Made by a program: the position numbers and the translations under genes. The notes under the pieces were generated by a model that was not told the DNA's origin, did not search any database, and saw nothing but the letters and a program-made list of their open reading frames with translations. Of a stretch of 64,000 bases of DNA, positions 1 to 9,110 are shown piece after piece (the first letter of the stretch is position 1; every line of letters begins with the position of its first letter). This DNA is from Flavobacterium jumunjinense (GTDB taxonomy: Bacteria; Bacteroidota; Bacteroidia; Flavobacteriales; Flavobacteriaceae). The stretch is taken from positions 1,736,001 through 1,800,000 of the forward strand of contig NZ_CP091285.1 in assembly GCF_021650975.2 (NCBI RefSeq), read 5' to 3'.

Positions 1-1443
1 TACAACAGATAATGTTATTGGGAAATAAATCATGAATTGTCCCATAGTTCCTGGCCACATACCTAGTGGTACAAAGGCTGCAACAGTTGTTAAAGTAGAA
101 ATGATAATAGGTAATGCAATTTCACCAATTCCTTCTTTAGCAGCTTTTATACGACTCATGCCTTCATCTTCCATTAATCGATAGACGTTTTCGACGACTA
201 CAATTCCGTTATCTACAAGCATTCCAAGTCCCATAATTAATCCGAAAAGAATCATGGTATTCATGGTGTAGCCTAAAGCATTTAGAATCATAAACGACAT
301 AAACATAGACATTGGAATTGCAAAACCTACGAAAAGAGCATTTCTAAAGCCTAGGAAGAACATTAAAACTCCAACCACTAATATAATTCCGAATATGATA
401 TTGTTTACCAAATCATCTACCTGATTTAAGGTTCTTGAAGATTGATCATTAGTTACAGAAATAGTTAAATCTTTTGGAAAGTGATTTGATTTAGCGTCTT
501 CTAAAATCACTTTAATTTTTTCAGTAGCTTCAATCATGTTTTTACCAGCACGCTTTTTTACGTCTAGCATTACTACACTTGTTCCAAATTCTCTTGCATA
601 AGTGGTTTTGTCAACTTCTTTAAAAGTAACTTTTGCAATATCTTTTAGATAAACTGCACCACCTTGGGTTTTAACTACAAAGCTTTCTAAATCAGATGGG
701 TTTTCAACTTCACCTAATATTCTAATAGTTCTTCTTTGATCGTTTGCAACTAAATTCCCAGCAGACATGGTTACATTTCCATTTCTAACGGCATTAATAA
801 CATCATCAAAACTAACTTTTGACGCCATCATTCTGTAAATGTCTACAGCTATTTCAATTTCTTTTTCTTGTGCACCACGAATATCTACTTGCTTAATTTC
901 AGATAAAGCTTCAATTTCGTCTTCCAAATATTCTCCAAACACTTTTAATTGTTCAATAGGATAATCTCCTTGAATATTAATGTTTAGAATTGGAACTTCT
1001 TCAGAAATATTAAGATCAAAAACATTTGGTTCTACTTTAGCACCATTAAATGTTGGCCAATCTTCGCCACCTGTTTTGGTGTCGATCTTGTCTTTTATCT
1101 TTTGTTTGGCAGCTTCAACTGATATTTTTTCATCAAATTCTACAGTTATAATTCCGTAATCTTCTTGTGAAGTAGAAAGAACTTTAACAACGTTACTTAC
1201 GTTTTTGATTTCCTCTTCTAAAGGATCTATAATTAAACGTTCAATATCTTCTGCTGTATTTCCAGGATAAACTGTACTAATGTATATTTTAGTTTCTTTA
1301 ATTTCTGGAAAATCTTCTCTTGGCATGCTGTAATATGCTGACAATCCTAAGAAAAGAATCATTATCATCATTACATAAGCCGTCATCTTGTTCTCAATTG
1401 CCCAAGAAGAAAGTTTAAATTCGTTATTCTTTTTATTGCTCAT
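1..1443 (-). CDS. RND efflux transporter permease (HAE1/AcrB-like), 3' end outside window
   Basis: Inner-membrane pump subunit of a tripartite efflux system that uses the proton gradient to drive substrates through a periplasmic adaptor and an outer-membrane channel. I translated the 481 visible codons by hand. There is a cytoplasmic start (MSNKKNNEFKLSSWAIENKM), a first membrane helix at about residues 18-37, a large periplasmic porter region, then several helices from about residue 335. The TM4 signature VDNGIVVVEN sits at about residues 406-416. The first acidic residue of the AcrB Asp pair is kept and the second is Asn. The gene is last in an operon with the adaptor (12-bp gap), the TolC-like channel and a TetR regulator. 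The stop codon lies beyond base 1. Substrate cannot be predicted. Confidence 0.93.
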   Translation of the reverse strand, partial: MSNKKNNEFKLSSWAIENKMTAYVMMIMILFLGLSAYYSMPREDFPEIKETKIYISTVYPGNTAEDIERLIIDPLEEEIKNVSNVVKVLSTSQEDYGIITVEFDEKISVEAAKQKIKDKIDTKTGGEDWPTFNGAKVEPNVFDLNISEEVPILNINIQGDYPIEQLKVFGEYLEDEIEALSEIKQVDIRGAQEKEIEIAVDIYRMMASKVSFDDVINAVRNGNVTMSAGNLVANDQRRTIRILGEVENPSDLESFVVKTQGGAVYLKDIAKVTFKEVDKTTYAREFGTSVVMLDVKKRAGKNMIEATEKIKVILEDAKSNHFPKDLTISVTNDQSSRTLNQVDDLVNNIIFGIILVVGVLMFFLGFRNALFVGFAIPMSMFMSFMILNALGYTMNTMILFGLIMGLGMLVDNGIVVVENVYRLMEDEGMSRIKAAKEGIGEIALPIIISTLTTVAAFVPLGMWPGTMGQFMIYFPITLSVV

Positions 1444-1455
1444 AATCTTCTAAAA

Positions 1456-2619
1456 TTATTTTATTATAGATACTTTTTGACCGTCTTTAACGCTACGAGC
1501 ACCTTCTTTGATGATTAAATCACCATCTTTAATTCCTTCTACAATTTCTACGAATTCTCCTTGTGATAAACCAACTTTTACAATAACTCTTTTTGCAATA
1601 GCTTTTCCCTCTTTATCAGGATTTTTTGCTATGTATAAAAATTGTTCACCGTCTGCATTTTCTGAAATAATACTAGTAGGAACCGTAATTGCTTTTGGGT
1701 TTGTGTAATCTTTAATTTGAATCTTTGAAGATAAATTTGGTTTAATGTTTCCGTTTTTATTTGGAACTGCAATTTGTATGTTAAACGAGCGATTTGCTGG
1801 ATTTATATAGTTGTTTGCTTGTGTCACTTTAGTATTTAAAGTTTCTCCAAGAATTGGAAAATCTACAATTACATCTGACCCTTTCTTAATAGTACTAATG
1901 TTTTTTTCAGGAACTTCAGCCTCTAAATACATATTTCCAAGGTTTACAATTCTCATAACTGGTGTTCCAGGCCCAACAACGCTTCCTCTTTCGTTCTCAA
2001 TACCATCAATTGTACCACTAAAAGGAGCTCTTATTATTGTTTTTGAAACTTGAGATTTCATTTGAGCAACTGCTTTTAATTGTGCTTGATAGTTTGTTTT
2101 AGTTTGTAAGAATTGAATTTCTGAACCGATTTTTTGATTCCAAAGGTTTTGCTGTCTTTCAAAAGTAGTTTTTGCTAAAGCTGCTTGTGTTTCTATTTGT
2201 GCTAATTGAGAACTTAATCCGCCATCATCAATTCTTGCTAAAATTTGTCCTTTAGATACTTTTTGACCTTCTTTTACATAAACTTGTTGTAAAATACCAC
2301 CAAACTCAGCATTTAATAAAATGTTTTCTTTGGTTTTAACATTTGCTTGTAATTCTACATAATGGTTGAAAATTGTGTCTTTTGCAGCAATTGTTGTAAT
2401 TAAAGTAAGTTTTTCACTAGTGTCTTTAATACCGATAGCTTCATCAATTTGTGCTAATTCTTTCATTAACGCATCAGATTGATTTACTAATTCAGTTCTT
2501 TTTGCTCTTAACTGCTCTAATGTTCCTTTTTCGATAACAGAAGCTGTTGAGTTTTTTTTGTCACCACCACACGAAATTAATAAAAGTGAGGATGCTATGA
2601 TTAAATATATTTGTTTCAT
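1456..2619 (-). CDS. RND efflux periplasmic adaptor (membrane fusion protein), lipoprotein
   Basis: Periplasmic adaptor linking the RND pump to the TolC-like channel. The N-terminus is a lipoprotein signal with lipobox LLIS-C and the acylated Cys at residue 17, so the protein is probably anchored in a membrane by lipid. A coiled-coil segment follows (about 30-65), then a barrel-sandwich/lipoyl-like part (VYVKEGQKVSKGQILARID, about 112-131), an alpha hairpin, the second lipoyl half (TIIRAPFSGTIDGI) and a beta-barrel/membrane-proximal domain. Length (387 aa) is normal for the HlyD/RND adaptor family. It starts 7 bp after the tolC-like stop and is followed 12 bp later by the pump gene, so co-transcription is very likely. 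Confidence 0.93.
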   Translation of the reverse strand: MKQIYLIIASSLLLISCGGDKKNSTASVIEKGTLEQLRAKRTELVNQSDALMKELAQIDEAIGIKDTSEKLTLITTIAAKDTIFNHYVELQANVKTKENILLNAEFGGILQQVYVKEGQKVSKGQILARIDDGGLSSQLAQIETQAALAKTTFERQQNLWNQKIGSEIQFLQTKTNYQAQLKAVAQMKSQVSKTIIRAPFSGTIDGIENERGSVVGPGTPVMRIVNLGNMYLEAEVPEKNISTIKKGSDVIVDFPILGETLNTKVTQANNYINPANRSFNIQIAVPNKNGNIKPNLSSKIQIKDYTNPKAITVPTSIISENADGEQFLYIAKNPDKEGKAIAKRVIVKVGLSQGEFVEIVEGIKDGDLIIKEGARSVKDGQKVSIIK

Positions 2620-2626
2620 TATGAGA

Positions 2627-3973
2627 TTATTGTTTTGTTGTTATTTTGTCTAAAGCTGTTTTTTTATTAATTACGTCTATCATTGATTGTAATAAACCTT
2701 GTTGAGAACTATACAATTGTCTTTGTGCTTCTGTAAATTCAAAACTACTTGATAAACCTTCTTTGAATTTTACTTGTTGTTTTTTCTCGATTCTTTCTGC
2801 TAATTTTAAATTCGATTTAGAAGTAGCATATTGTTCGATACTGTAGTCGTAATCGCTTTGTGCTTGTTGGTATTGAAGTTTTAAACGTTGTTCTGTATCT
2901 TTTAATTCATTCTTTGCTTGTTCTAGTGCAATTTTAGCTTGTTGTTTTCTAGAATGATCTCTAAAACTACTAAAAATTGGCATGTTGATGCTAACTCCAA
3001 AATTAGAGTTATTGTACCATCTTTGATCTTGGTTAAAGAAATCAAATTGATTCGCAAACGAATTATAACCGTAATTTAATTGCGCACCAATTGTTGGTAA
3101 ACCTCTATAACGTTCCAATTTTAATAGTAATTGTTTCGATTTTTCGTTGTTTTCACCCATTCTATAATCGATTGAGTTTTTTACTTCAAAATCTTCAGAC
3201 ATAGATGTTAAAACTACATTTTTAGTAGTAAGTTCATCTAGATTCTCTTTCAACTCTAAATCATTATTTATGTCTATACCTAGAGCAATTTTTAGAAAAT
3301 TTAAAGCAATTTCACTTCTTTTAGTTGCATTAGATAGAGAGCTAGTAATTTGCGATAAAGTAATTTGCAATTGTTCAACATTCTCTTCTTCAATTAAACC
3401 ATTTTTGAATGTTTCTTGAGTTTCAAAAAGAGTTTTTTCTAATGATGTTTTGTTGTTTTCTAATATGGATATATTCTCTCTTGCAAGAAGAACATTTCCG
3501 TAGGCATTAGTCACCATTTCGGTAACTTCTAAATCGGTTTTGATTTTTGCATTTTCAGAAATTTGCAAATACACTTTTGCAGATTGTAAACCAACAATAT
3601 AAGAGCCATCGAAAATTAATTGACTTAATGTTGCTTTTGCATCCATACTGTGTTTTGTTCCAAATGTTATAGTCGATACATCATTAGGATCTCCACCAGG
3701 ATTAAAGGCATTACCTGTAACTCCTTGTTCTGTAAAGTTCAAGTTGTTTAAATAGGTAAGATTAGCATTAATTTGAGGAAGACCACTTGCTGTTGTTTCC
3801 CATTTTTTTTGCTTTGCAGCTTCTATATCTTTACTAGCGTTTATCGCTGTGTAATTGTTTTTTTTAGCATGTTCAATTGCTTCGTCAAGAGAGAAGGAGT
3901 AACTTGTTTTTTCTTCTTGAGCATTGATTAAACTAGCAAAAAACAAAAAGATAATAATAAATCTATGTTTCAT
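2627..3973 (-). CDS. TolC-family outer membrane efflux protein
   Basis: Outer-membrane channel of the efflux system. It has a cleavable signal peptide (about 18 residues, ending INAQ), then the two repeated OEP halves with long amphipathic coiled-coil helices (for example the Q/K/E-rich stretch around residues 340-390). The 448-aa length is typical of the family. It lies between the tetR-type regulator (9-bp gap) and the adaptor (7-bp gap). Regulation is probably through the upstream TetR protein, which is encoded in the same transcript. Confidence 0.93.
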   Translation of the reverse strand: MKHRFIIIFLFFASLINAQEEKTSYSFSLDEAIEHAKKNNYTAINASKDIEAAKQKKWETTASGLPQINANLTYLNNLNFTEQGVTGNAFNPGGDPNDVSTITFGTKHSMDAKATLSQLIFDGSYIVGLQSAKVYLQISENAKIKTDLEVTEMVTNAYGNVLLARENISILENNKTSLEKTLFETQETFKNGLIEEENVEQLQITLSQITSSLSNATKRSEIALNFLKIALGIDINNDLELKENLDELTTKNVVLTSMSEDFEVKNSIDYRMGENNEKSKQLLLKLERYRGLPTIGAQLNYGYNSFANQFDFFNQDQRWYNNSNFGVSINMPIFSSFRDHSRKQQAKIALEQAKNELKDTEQRLKLQYQQAQSDYDYSIEQYATSKSNLKLAERIEKKQQVKFKEGLSSSFEFTEAQRQLYSSQQGLLQSMIDVINKKTALDKITTKQ

Positions 3974-3982
3974 TTTTAGTTA

Positions 3983-4576
3983 TTAATTTAATTTAGATAA
4001 TTGGTATTCTAATTCTTTTAAACCTTCTGCAGTTGCAATAGATTTTGTATGGTATTTTAACGCACCTAATTCGTTTTTATTTACTTCCTTTTCAGATTCA
4101 TAATGTTCGTTTATTCCAAAAATTAGTAAGTAATAAAACAATACGGTTTGTTCAATATTAATTTCTTTACAGTATAAGCCTTGCTTAATTCCTTTTTCTA
4201 AATTTTGATGAAAGAAACTCTTGCATTGGTGTGATTCTCTTTCTCTAATTTTATCATAGATAAATGGATAATGTTTTTTTAACTGATACAATGGAGCATC
4301 TCCATCGGTTTTAAACATTTCGTCAAACATTTCTCTAACGATGAAATTTTCTTCGATAGCATTCTTTCCTAATTGAATAATATCTTCAAATTTTTTATGA
4401 ATAATAACATGAATATAATCGCATCCTGCTTCTATTAATTCTTCTTTGTTTGAAAAGTATTTGTAGAGTGTCTTTTTAGATATTCCGAGCTTAGCCGAAA
4501 TGTCATCCATTGTAACACTTTTAAACCCCAACTTAAAGAACATTTCGGTTGCTTTTATAATTATTTTCTCTTTCAA
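3983..4576 (-). CDS. TetR/AcrR-family transcriptional regulator of the efflux operon
   Basis: One-component repressor with an N-terminal HTH (SVTMDDISAKLGISKKTLYKYF) and a helical ligand-binding C-terminus. It is the first gene of the efflux operon, so autoregulation and induction by pump substrates is the natural reading. Start choice: an open frame runs up to an ATG at 4636, but a TTTG-N18-TACATTTG promoter (4608-4637) overlaps that ATG, so it would not be in the mRNA. The first usable start downstream is TTG at 4576. It gives LKEKIIIKATEMFFKLGFKS, which begins where TetR proteins usually begin, for a product of 197 aa. A non-ATG start is inferred, not proven. Confidence 0.88.
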   Translation of the reverse strand: MKEKIIIKATEMFFKLGFKSVTMDDISAKLGISKKTLYKYFSNKEELIEAGCDYIHVIIHKKFEDIIQLGKNAIEENFIVREMFDEMFKTDGDAPLYQLKKHYPFIYDKIRERESHQCKSFFHQNLEKGIKQGLYCKEINIEQTVLFYYLLIFGINEHYESEKEVNKNELGALKYHTKSIATAEGLKELEYQLSKLN

Positions 4577-4607
4577 GTGTATTGTGGTTATTAAATTAAT
4601 TCGGGTG

Positions 4608-4637
4608 CAAATGTATAAAGGAAACTTTGAATACAAA
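4608..4637 (-). promoter_or_regulatory. Bacteroidota-type promoter of the tetR-efflux operon
   Basis: On the minus strand TTTG (4634-4637) is followed by 18 bp and TACATTTG (4608-4615). This matches the Bacteroidota consensus TTTG-N19-TAnnTTTG closely. The predicted transcript would start near 4601-4604, giving a leader of about 25-30 nt before the TTG start at 4576. Confidence 0.65.
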
Positions 4638-4789
4638 AATAGTTTCCAATGTATTTTCTAAAAATTAACATTGTTTTAAGTTTAGATGCTTTATTATGAT
4701 AGGTTGGAACGCATTTAAAAAGTTTTTTTAATATTTAAGACGTTGGTTATTAGTGGTTTGATTTCTTTTTTTAAAGAAATAGTATTCTA

Positions 4790-4826
4790 TAAAAAAAACC
4801 TCATTTAAAATGGTTTAAATGAGGTT
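4790..4826 (-). terminator. Rho-independent terminator after the 173-aa gene
   Basis: A 13-bp perfect stem (4797-4809 with 4814-4826, loop of 4 nt) is followed on the minus strand by a run of eight T. It ends the minus-strand operon of the JmjC-like gene and the 173-aa gene. The rest of the spacer to the tetR promoter shows only AT-rich sequence with a short palindrome near 4761-4780. Confidence 0.8.
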
Positions 4827-4877
4827 AATTGGATGTTTATAATGGAAACTGGTTTTGATTTTTAGTTTTTTCTACTT

Positions 4878-5399
4878 TTAGATTTCATGAGTTTTCAAGA
4901 TATGATAATCTATTAAAGTTATACAGCAAGCGGCAATTAAAATGTTTCTATAGGTTTCATTAAAAATAGTAATTCTGAATTCTCCATTTTTGAAGATGAA
5001 ATATTTGTTTTCGATTAGTCCAATCAACTTGTCTTCATGATAAAAAAGTTGTCTATCGTACTTGGTTTTAATTTTAATTTGTGTAGAATTAGCATCTTTT
5101 AGAAAAACAGGTTCGTTTTTAAAAAAAGAAAAATTTGTGTTCGAGTTACTAAATTGCCAAATAGTATTGGTTGATAATTCATGAATTTTAAATTCAGAAT
5201 TAATAGTATTTTTAAAGGAAATTTCAATTTTTTCTGAGTCATCAAATAGAATTAAATAGTTGTTTTTAGATTTTTTAAATTCTGCAATAATATTTCCTGA
5301 TTCTAAGAAACGAACTTTTGTTAATCTTCTAAAAAAAGGAATTCCTTTAAATTCATTTTTAGTAGTAATTGAATATTTTAAGTTTTTTATTTCTCTCAA
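4878..5399 (-). CDS. hypothetical protein, beta-rich, paired with JmjC/cupin-like gene
   Basis: I do not recognise this 173-aa protein. It has no signal peptide. The sequence alternates short hydrophobic and charged stretches as in a beta-rich fold (KVRFLESGNIIAEFKKSKNN, then KYFIFKNGEFRITIFNE). The last 25 residues are hydrophobic with two Cys (ILIAACCITLIDYHIL) and could be a short membrane-associated helix. It starts 5 bp after the stop of the JmjC/cupin-like gene and is followed by a strong terminator, so the two form a two-gene operon. The context suggests a partner or substrate of the oxygenase-like protein, but this is only inference. Confidence 0.72.
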   Translation of the reverse strand: MREIKNLKYSITTKNEFKGIPFFRRLTKVRFLESGNIIAEFKKSKNNYLILFDDSEKIEISFKNTINSEFKIHELSTNTIWQFSNSNTNFSFFKNEPVFLKDANSTQIKIKTKYDRQLFYHEDKLIGLIENKYFIFKNGEFRITIFNETYRNILIAACCITLIDYHILKTHEI

Positions 5400-5404
5400 T
5401 GTAA

Positions 5405-6580
5405 TTAAAGCTTTCTAAGTATTTCCGTTTCATCTACTTTCATTAAAAATTGAAATAGATCAAATCCAAGAGTTTCTGGTTGTAGTCCAATATTTAAGGT
5501 TGCTAGGTTTATAGGAGCACCAGTGTTTATAAGATTAATAAAATCTAAAAGTTCTTTGTTGTTTTCAATAATTATCTCATGTCCTCTTGCGAATACAGTT
5601 GATTGCTGCTTTTTTAAAGGAAGTAATTCAAGAGAAAAAGGCTTTTTTAACTGATATGTTCCTTGCAAATCTAGATTTGAATAGCTTAAAATAGAAGGTT
5701 TCATGAAGCCTCCATTACTCTTAAGACGCGACATTAATCTTTTAACAGCTTGTTCACTTTCGTTTTGAAAATTTAAGGTTTGTAATAATTCAGAAGGAGG
5801 AATATGATTCAGTAAAGTATCGTTGTCTGGATTTACTTGTAATAGTTCGTTGATTATTAGTTCTTTTACTTTTCCTTGAGATGCTCTCCTGTAATCGAGT
5901 ACTAAACTAACAGAAAACTCCTCAGTATTTGCTACATGATACATGTCATCGGGAAAAGAAATGGCATCTCCAGGCTCTAGAATGTAGGCAGTTGCAGCAT
6001 GTAAAATTTCTTCAACATTCTTATAGGAAGTAGCATGATTGGTTAATCGATTATACTCATCTGTTTCCCATATATAAAAAGTTTTAGTAGCTGGCCCTAG
6101 GTGAAATAAAACACCATCTTCACCAGCACTTCCTCTATGAACTCCAAACGGAGTATAACCATAATCGCCCATAAAATACAGCATTGATAGGCCTGCAAAA
6201 GGATAGCCAAGTTCAGCAATAAGAGGTGCTACTTTCTTTGCCATTTCTTCAACAATAGTGTTGTTGTAATTTTCAAGAAAGTTCATAATAAAACCAAATG
6301 GTTCTCCTTTAAATGAACGTGTAGACCATTCTTTTAGCGATTCATTATCTTGAGGAGGGTTTTCTATAAAGGGTTCGTTCTGAGAAACATCTTGTACACC
6401 TTTTGTGAAAACTTTTAAGCCATTGTAAGGTTTTTTTTCTTTGGCAAATTGCTGCGTACTTTTTGCAATTAAATCTAAAAACAACTCACATTCTTCTGCG
6501 CTAAGAATTTCTTTTTGCATTGCAGGAGTAGTAAGTCTATTTGTGTTGTTTAATAATGTATTCCATTTTTCGGAGCTCAT
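5405..6580 (-). CDS. JmjC/cupin-superfamily protein (putative Fe(II)/2-oxoglutarate oxygenase)
   Basis: A 391-aa soluble protein. The middle (about 135-230) carries cupin/JmjC-like features: a metal-ligand candidate in FGVHRGSAGEDG, an aromatic strand (KTFYIWET), the turn ILEPGDAISFPDDMYHVAN with a late His, and SLVLDYR. This resembles the double-stranded beta-helix of JmjC-type oxygenases. The last 100 residues look like a small helical or winged-helix domain, as in ROX-type ribosomal oxygenases. The usual HxD/E...H triad is not fully clear: the residue two after the first His is Gly, so an acidic ligand would have to come from GED a little later. Activity is therefore uncertain. The 173-aa gene follows 5 bp later. 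Confidence 0.6.
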   Translation of the reverse strand: MSSEKWNTLLNNTNRLTTPAMQKEILSAEECELFLDLIAKSTQQFAKEKKPYNGLKVFTKGVQDVSQNEPFIENPPQDNESLKEWSTRSFKGEPFGFIMNFLENYNNTIVEEMAKKVAPLIAELGYPFAGLSMLYFMGDYGYTPFGVHRGSAGEDGVLFHLGPATKTFYIWETDEYNRLTNHATSYKNVEEILHAATAYILEPGDAISFPDDMYHVANTEEFSVSLVLDYRRASQGKVKELIINELLQVNPDNDTLLNHIPPSELLQTLNFQNESEQAVKRLMSRLKSNGGFMKPSILSYSNLDLQGTYQLKKPFSLELLPLKKQQSTVFARGHEIIIENNKELLDFINLINTGAPINLATLNIGLQPETLGFDLFQFLMKVDETEILRKL

Positions 6581-6763
6581 TGTATAACGTTTATGAATGG
6601 TTTAATTTGACTTAGAAATGACAAGTAAAAAACGAGCCATAATCATATCAAATATAAATTAAACTTTTTATATTATGGAAGGCAGAATGATGATATTTAG
6701 TTTAGAAGAGTAAGATGAAATTTTCATTCATATATTATAGCTCATTTATATTATTGACTTAAT

Positions 6764-7501
6764 TTATTCCGTTAGTTCCATTAATATTTTTCTACCACCA
6801 AAATCAATTTCTTGTTTAAGTACTTTTCTTGTAGAAACTTCAATATAATAAGTGTTTAGAGTAGAATTATTTGAGATATCATCAGTAGTTTCAACTTTCC
6901 AAACGGATTTTTTTTGCCCATTAAAATCAATAGTTACTTCTTTCGTATTTCTAATAGTTGCAGTAATAACGTCAATTTTAGCAGTAGGATTATAATCAAA
7001 AATTGAAATAGTAGTGGAATAATTATCCTCTAAAGGTAGTAATCGTATTAATTGAGGGTAAAAATTACTATCAAAAAAAGATTTGTGAACTTCTTCAGAG
7101 ATTAGGGTCTTATTTTTTGTTTGTTTATCTAAATAATAACCCGTAATTTTTTTTCCAAATTTTAATACCATATCTCTTTGTTGATTATATGATGAATGGT
7201 AAATAGGTTTAAAATTTTGCGTTTCAACAATAGTGCTATCAATCCATTTTGTAGAAGATTGTTTCATTTCTACTGTTGTAATAATGAATATCTGATTTTT
7301 CTTTTTCTCAATTTGAGTTTGTAGTTTTCCAATTTGAACTTTTACAGAATCTTTTATCATAAACCAATTCATTTCTGAGGTTTCTGGTTTCAGAAGTTTC
7401 GAGTTAGCTGGATTATTCGAAGGACTAAGTGGTGGTTCTTGACTAAAAACAGGTGCAGAAGACCCAAAAGCGATTAGTAAAATAAGTAGTATTTTTTTCA
7501 T
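6764..7501 (-). CDS. secreted DUF3108-like protein
   Basis: A 245-aa protein with a clear signal peptide (MKKILLILLIAFGSSAPVFS, cut before QEPP). The mature part is beta-rich and has the pattern of DUF3108-type periplasmic proteins (conversion of a response variable with TTVEMKQSSTKWIDSTIVE, YYLDKQTKNKTLISEEV, and a C-terminal YYIEVSTRKVLKQEIDFGGR). It appears monocistronic, with about 180-bp spacers on each side. Function is unknown. The assignment to DUF3108 is by resemblance and is moderate. Confidence 0.6.
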   Translation of the reverse strand: MKKILLILLIAFGSSAPVFSQEPPLSPSNNPANSKLLKPETSEMNWFMIKDSVKVQIGKLQTQIEKKKNQIFIITTVEMKQSSTKWIDSTIVETQNFKPIYHSSYNQQRDMVLKFGKKITGYYLDKQTKNKTLISEEVHKSFFDSNFYPQLIRLLPLEDNYSTTISIFDYNPTAKIDVITATIRNTKEVTIDFNGQKKSVWKVETTDDISNNSTLNTYYIEVSTRKVLKQEIDFGGRKILMELTE

Positions 7502-7683
7502 TTCTATTAGTTATTAAATTTTCATTTTTGTTACATTTTTTTTTCAGTATTTCAATGTAATCAAGTTGGATAGAAAACCTGTTTATTACAGATTATGTCC
7601 GTAGAAAATTTGTAATTTGAAATGAATGAGTATAATTGCTTGTACTTATAAAATTAGGAAAGAAAAAAAACACACCAAAAAGG

Positions 7684-8379
7684 CTAATTAAACCGTTCAC
7701 CTGGATGTCTGTAAATATATCTAAGTGCAACAAACAAAGTAAATACTGCAATTAAGATCCAAGTTACACCTATTAGTTGGCTAGAAAAACCAGTAAGTTC
7801 TGCAATTTGATCTGCATCACTACCAATATTAGTTCTATCAATTAAATCATCTTTAATATCTAATATAACATAAAAACAAGAAGTTATACCTAAGAATTTT
7901 AACCATGAGTCATGAAATACTGGACTAAAATATTTAAAAGCAATCAACATAAAAACTCCTAATCCAGCAGTCATAATTGTTCCAAACAATTCACCAGATT
8001 TCAAAACAAAATAGGAAAGCCATAACAATACAAGTCCAATTACTAATGAAATATTTTTATCTTTTTTTGATTTAACAGCTAAAACCAAAATCAACGTTCC
8101 CCAGAATAAACTTCCTAAATAGCCAGCGCTAGCTGTCATAAAGCTACCCCAAAAACTGGATTCCATTGTGTATTGACAATAGCCACCTATTTGTGGGTCA
8201 ATCTGTATTTGTAGTATTGTACCGCCAAATAGTACCGCCATTAAGCCGTGACTCATTTCATGTAGCATGACCACAAACAATTTAATAGGATAAATGAAAA
8301 AAGTATTCCAAAAAAGGGCAGCTATAATTATCATAATAGCTAAATATAAAATTTGGAATTTACCGTTTGTTATATTCAT
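7684..8379 (-). CDS. M50B-like membrane zinc peptidase family protein
   Basis: A 231-aa integral membrane protein with about six helices. The zinc motif HEMSH (His40, Glu41, His44) lies in the second helix and matches the HExxH of the M50/site-2 protease clan. It is followed by GGTILQIQIDPQIGGYC, typical of the M50B-like group (PF13398). A -7 element TATATTTG (8415-8422) sits about 36 bp upstream of the start. No PDZ domain is present. The substrate is unknown and many members of this group have no proven proteolysis. Confidence 0.78.
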   Translation of the reverse strand: MNITNGKFQILYLAIMIIIAALFWNTFFIYPIKLFVVMLHEMSHGLMAVLFGGTILQIQIDPQIGGYCQYTMESSFWGSFMTASAGYLGSLFWGTLILVLAVKSKKDKNISLVIGLVLLWLSYFVLKSGELFGTIMTAGLGVFMLIAFKYFSPVFHDSWLKFLGITSCFYVILDIKDDLIDRTNIGSDADQIAELTGFSSQLIGVTWILIAVFTLFVALRYIYRHPGERFN

Positions 8380-8414
8380 GTTTGAAGGATTGTTGTTGGA
8401 GTTTTATTATAAAA

Positions 8415-8422
8415 CAAATATA
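8415..8422 (-). promoter_or_regulatory. -7 element (TATATTTG) of the M50B-like gene
   Basis: The minus-strand sequence TATATTTG matches TAnnTTTG and lies 36 bp before the start codon. No good -33 TTTG is seen at the ideal distance. Confidence 0.4.
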
Positions 8423-8544
8423 AATAAACTTTAAAAATCCTAACTGATTTTTTGAAAGTAAAGCGATACACGTTATTATTATTTGAATTCTGTTCAGAAG
8501 AATTTTTAGTTTTTTGTATTGAAGCGCTTAATAGAATTTGTTGG

Positions 8545-8970
8545 CTAATTGTTAAACTGTTGTTCCATAACGACATAGTCGATTCCATCTTTTTTGAATT
8601 TTTCAGATGCAAGCTTTAAGTTAAATTTTTCATAGAATTTCGATTTTTCAATTCGAGCATTACACCAAAGTTTTGTAATGCCTTCTTTTTTTATTAAATC
8701 GATTATGTTTTTTAATAGAATTGTTCCATATCCTAATCCTTGAAATTCAATTAATGTCGCAAACTTTCTAAATTGAATTTCATTTTTCTCTTTAAACAAG
8801 GATATTATGGATATTATTTCTCCATTTACAAATAAACCAAAATGCCTTGCGCTTTCATCATTTGGTAATTTAACATACTCTAAAGACATATTGGGCCACA
8901 TTACTTTGTGCCGAATTGCTATGGTTTCGTTAGAAGTGATTTGTTTGATTTTAGGAGTTATAGTTTCCAT
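8545..8970 (-). CDS. GNAT-family N-acetyltransferase
   Basis: A 141-aa acetyl-CoA-dependent transferase. Motif A is visible as FRKFATLIEFQGLGYGTILL with the Q-G-L-G-Y-G pyrophosphate loop, followed by the usual motif B region (WCNARIEKSKFYEKFNLKL). Length is typical. It is unlinked to neighbours by operon structure. The acetyl acceptor cannot be predicted. Confidence 0.85.
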   Translation of the reverse strand: METITPKIKQITSNETIAIRHKVMWPNMSLEYVKLPNDESARHFGLFVNGEIISIISLFKEKNEIQFRKFATLIEFQGLGYGTILLKNIIDLIKKEGITKLWCNARIEKSKFYEKFNLKLASEKFKKDGIDYVVMEQQFNN

Positions 8971-9110
8971 TTCTATCGGTATTTGATAAAGATTGGTAGG
9001 TGTTGGTTTAAATGTCTAAAATTAATAAATAAAATTTTCAATAATATATAAACTTATTTTATTGGATCATCAATTTGTAATTCTTATTTTAAATCTTGTT
9101 TGTTTATAGG

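Noticed and set aside
4577..4636. N-terminal extension of the TetR protein from the ATG at 4636
   Set aside because: A consensus promoter overlaps it and the extra residues do not match TetR proteins.
8376..8612. 78-codon open frame between the GNAT and M50B-like genes
   Set aside because: It overlaps the 3' end of the GNAT gene and the start of the next gene in another frame, has low-complexity composition (NSNNNN) and no domain. Treated as a shadow.
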